Assembly: GCA_036260415.1 (NCBI GenBank)
Contig: DASZZX010000026.1
Coordinates: 1-6,705 of the forward strand
From: DASZZX01 sp036260415
Lineage (GTDB): Bacteria; Actinomycetota; Nitriliruptoria; Nitriliruptorales; JAHWKO01
Direction of reading: 5' to 3'
Length of the DNA stretch: 6,705 bases
The number at the start of each line of letters is the position of its first letter. The stretch's first letter is position 1. The notes under the pieces were generated by a model that worked only from the letters and a program-made list of their open reading frames with translations, did no database searches and was not told the origin of the DNA. Of this stretch, positions 5,465-6,705 are shown one piece after another. The position numbers and the translations under genes are program-made.

Positions 5465-6310
5465 ACCCCGTTCGATCGGTACGTCCACCAGCGATCCGTA
5501 CTCGGTCCACGACCCGTCGTAGTTGCGCACGTTGTCGTAGCCGAGCAGTTCGTGCAGGACGAACCAGGTGTGGGCGCTGCGCTCGCCGATGCGGCAGTAC
5601 GCCACGACCTCCTTGTCCGGCGTGATCCCCTGGCCGCCGTACAGCTCGCGCAGCTGTTCCTCGGACAGGAACTCTCCGGTGTCCTGGTTGACCGCCTTGC
5701 TCCATGGGATGTTGGTCGCGCCGGGGATGTGGCCGGGTCGCTGCGCCGCCTCGCCCGGCAGGTGATCGGGGGCGAGCTTCTCGCCCCGGAACTCCTCCGG
5801 CGAGCGGACGTCGACCAGTCCCGTGCCAGCAGACGCACCCACGAACTGGTCGAGGATCTGGTCTCGCCGGGCGCGGATCGACTCGTCCGGGTCCTTCGCG
5901 CGGTACTGCGTGGACTCGCGACGCACCTCATCCTGCAAGAACTCGCGCTGCTCGAGCTCCCACTTCTTGCGGCCCCCGTCGATCAGGCTGACCCGTTCGT
6001 GACCGTAGACCTTGAAGTACCAGTAGGCGTACGCGGCGAACCAGTTGTTGTTCCCGCCGTACAGGACCACGTGGTCGTCATTGCTGATGCCCTTGTCCGA
6101 CAGCAGCCGCTCGAAGCCCTCCCGATCGAGGAACGTGCGACGGACCGGGTGCTGGAAGTCCTCCTGCCAGTGGAAGCCGACGGCGCCTGGGATGTGACCC
6201 TTGTCGTACAGCGTGGTGTCCTCATCGACCTCGGCGAACACGACGTCCGGGTCGGAGCGGTGCTCGGAGGCCCACTGGGTTGCGACGAGTGCGTCAGGGT
6301 TGGACGGCAC
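5462..6310 (-). CDS. cysA2: Thiosulfate sulfurtransferase (two-domain rhodanese, CysA2/CysA3 type)
   Basis: Cytoplasmic two-domain rhodanese of 282 residues; the mycobacterial CysA2/CysA3 proteins are about 277. The enzyme moves sulfane sulfur from thiosulfate to an acceptor through a cysteine persulfide; the physiological acceptor is not known. The inactive N-terminal domain (about 1-135) has GHIPGAVGFHW, YGGNNNWFAAYAYWYFK and DGGRKKWELE. The catalytic C-terminal domain (about 160-282) has VDVRSPEEF, RPGHIPGATNIPW and the active-site loop CRIGERSAHTW with Cys239, followed by NYDGSWTEYGSLV. The GGNNNW and GGRKKWELE blocks match CysA2 better than SseA from memory. The GTG at 6310 is chosen because AAGGAG lies 6 bases upstream; a TTG at 6367 would add 19 unrelated residues. 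In mycobacteria the gene adjoins sseC and a thioredoxin-like gene; neither is visible here. The 102-base leader has short repeats. Confidence 0.95.
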   Translation of the reverse strand: MPSNPDALVATQWASEHRSDPDVVFAEVDEDTTLYDKGHIPGAVGFHWQEDFQHPVRRTFLDREGFERLLSDKGISNDDHVVLYGGNNNWFAAYAYWYFKVYGHERVSLIDGGRKKWELEQREFLQDEVRRESTQYRAKDPDESIRARRDQILDQFVGASAGTGLVDVRSPEEFRGEKLAPDHLPGEAAQRPGHIPGATNIPWSKAVNQDTGEFLSEEQLRELYGGQGITPDKEVVAYCRIGERSAHTWFVLHELLGYDNVRNYDGSWTEYGSLVDVPIERG

Positions 6311-6333
6311 GGCGATCTCCTTGTCACGGCGAC

Positions 6334-6359
6334 CGCAGCGTTCCGACGGCTGCGTTCCG
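6334..6359. repeat. Short direct and inverted repeats in the sulfurtransferase leader
   Basis: The 8-mer GCGTTCCG occurs at 6338-6345 and again at 6352-6359, a 14-base period. An inverted pair CGCAGC (6334-6339) and GCTGCG (6349-6354) interleaves with it. These lie 24-50 bases upstream of the GTG start at 6310, within its probable leader or promoter. They could be an operator, but could also be chance in GC-rich DNA. Confidence 0.3.
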
Positions 6360-6412
6360 TCGTCCAACCCCGCGCTTGCTAAGGGTGTGAACAGGGAGAA
6401 CGGTGCGAACGC

Positions 6413-6705
6413 TCAGCCGTCGGCGCAGGCGACGGCCAGCGCGTGGTAGGGATTCGCCGCGATATCGCCGACGAACCGGCTGAGGTGCAGGTGCGGAGGG
6501 GTGCCCCGAGCGTTGCCGCTGTCGCCGACGTATCCCAGCGGCTGACCGGCCGTCACCTCAAGCCCCTCCTCGATCCCGGACGCGACCCGGTCGAGGTGGG
6601 CGAAGTACCAGCGCTCGTCCGCGCTCGTGCGCAGCGACACGGTGATGCCACCCAGGTCACCGCTTGCCGCCTCGCCGCCCCACGTGTCGGTGACATCGAC
6701 GTTGG
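6413..6705 (-). CDS. M23-family (LytM-type) metallopeptidase, C-terminal fragment
   Basis: The last 97 codons of a zinc metallopeptidase domain, continuing past the right edge in an open frame. Visible blocks are GGITVSLRT, WYFAHLDR (the family's conserved YAHL-like histidine), GLEVTAGQPLGYVGDSGNA and RGTPPHLHLS with the HxH zinc motif. These are standard for the M23 peptidoglycan-hydrolase fold. The upstream His-x3-Asp zinc-ligand motif lies outside the window. Family members usually act outside the membrane, cutting peptide cross-links of peptidoglycan, or serve as inactive activators; which applies here cannot be judged, although the visible active-site residues are intact. A GTG at 6640 is inside the domain and is not the true start. 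The TGA stop is 102 bases upstream of the sulfurtransferase start on the same strand, so co-transcription is possible but not shown. Confidence 0.9.
   Translation of the reverse strand, partial: NVDVTDTWGGEAASGDLGGITVSLRTSADERWYFAHLDRVASGIEEGLEVTAGQPLGYVGDSGNARGTPPHLHLSRFVGDIAANPYHALAVACADG

Noticed and set aside
5552..6382. Plus-strand frame of 276 codons opposite the sulfurtransferase gene
   Set aside because: It is a mirror of the conserved rhodanese sequence; the hydrophobic look comes from the complement of its codons.

Overview
The window reads as ordinary chromosomal DNA of a high-GC actinobacterium. Base composition is about 70% G+C or more, third codon positions are mostly G or C, five of the seven visible start codons are GTG, and the rhodanese gene closely resembles the mycobacterial CysA2/CysA3 type. 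The lineage cannot be named more precisely from the sequence. I see no RNA gene, insertion sequence, CRISPR array, phage gene or attachment site.

Layout from left to right. (1) A minus-strand pair at 1-1835: a major facilitator superfamily exporter with a soluble C-terminal domain, whose stop codon overlaps the GTG start of a lipoprotein that runs off the left edge. (2) A gap of about 520 bases (1836-2358) with no convincing gene, separating the exporter from a divergent vicinal-oxygen-chelate (glyoxalase-fold) protein. The gap holds several perfect inverted repeats. (3) The VOC gene (2359-2742, plus) converges on a Cof-type HAD phosphatase gene (2750-3562, minus) with 7 bases between the stop codons. 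(4) A 144-base divergent intergenic region (3563-3706) leads to a tight plus-strand operon (3707-5425) of an NmrA-type NAD(P)-binding protein and two SnoaL-like proteins in tandem. The second SnoaL-like gene overlaps the first by 8 bases and is clearly its paralogue. (5) Two adjacent hairpins at 5399-5464 sit where this operon converges on a two-domain thiosulfate sulfurtransferase of the CysA2 type (5462-6310, minus). (6) The C-terminal part of an M23 zinc metallopeptidase (6413-6705, minus) runs off the right edge.

The only group that looks like a functional unit is the NmrA + SnoaL + SnoaL operon: a predicted nucleotide-binding redox or sensor protein with two small cone-shaped NTF2-fold proteins that may form a heterodimer. 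Its substrate cannot be read from sequence. The exporter and lipoprotein are a second translationally coupled pair. The remaining genes look like independent housekeeping or accessory enzymes. I do not see a clearly new biological system; the most checkable novelty is the coupled SnoaL pair.
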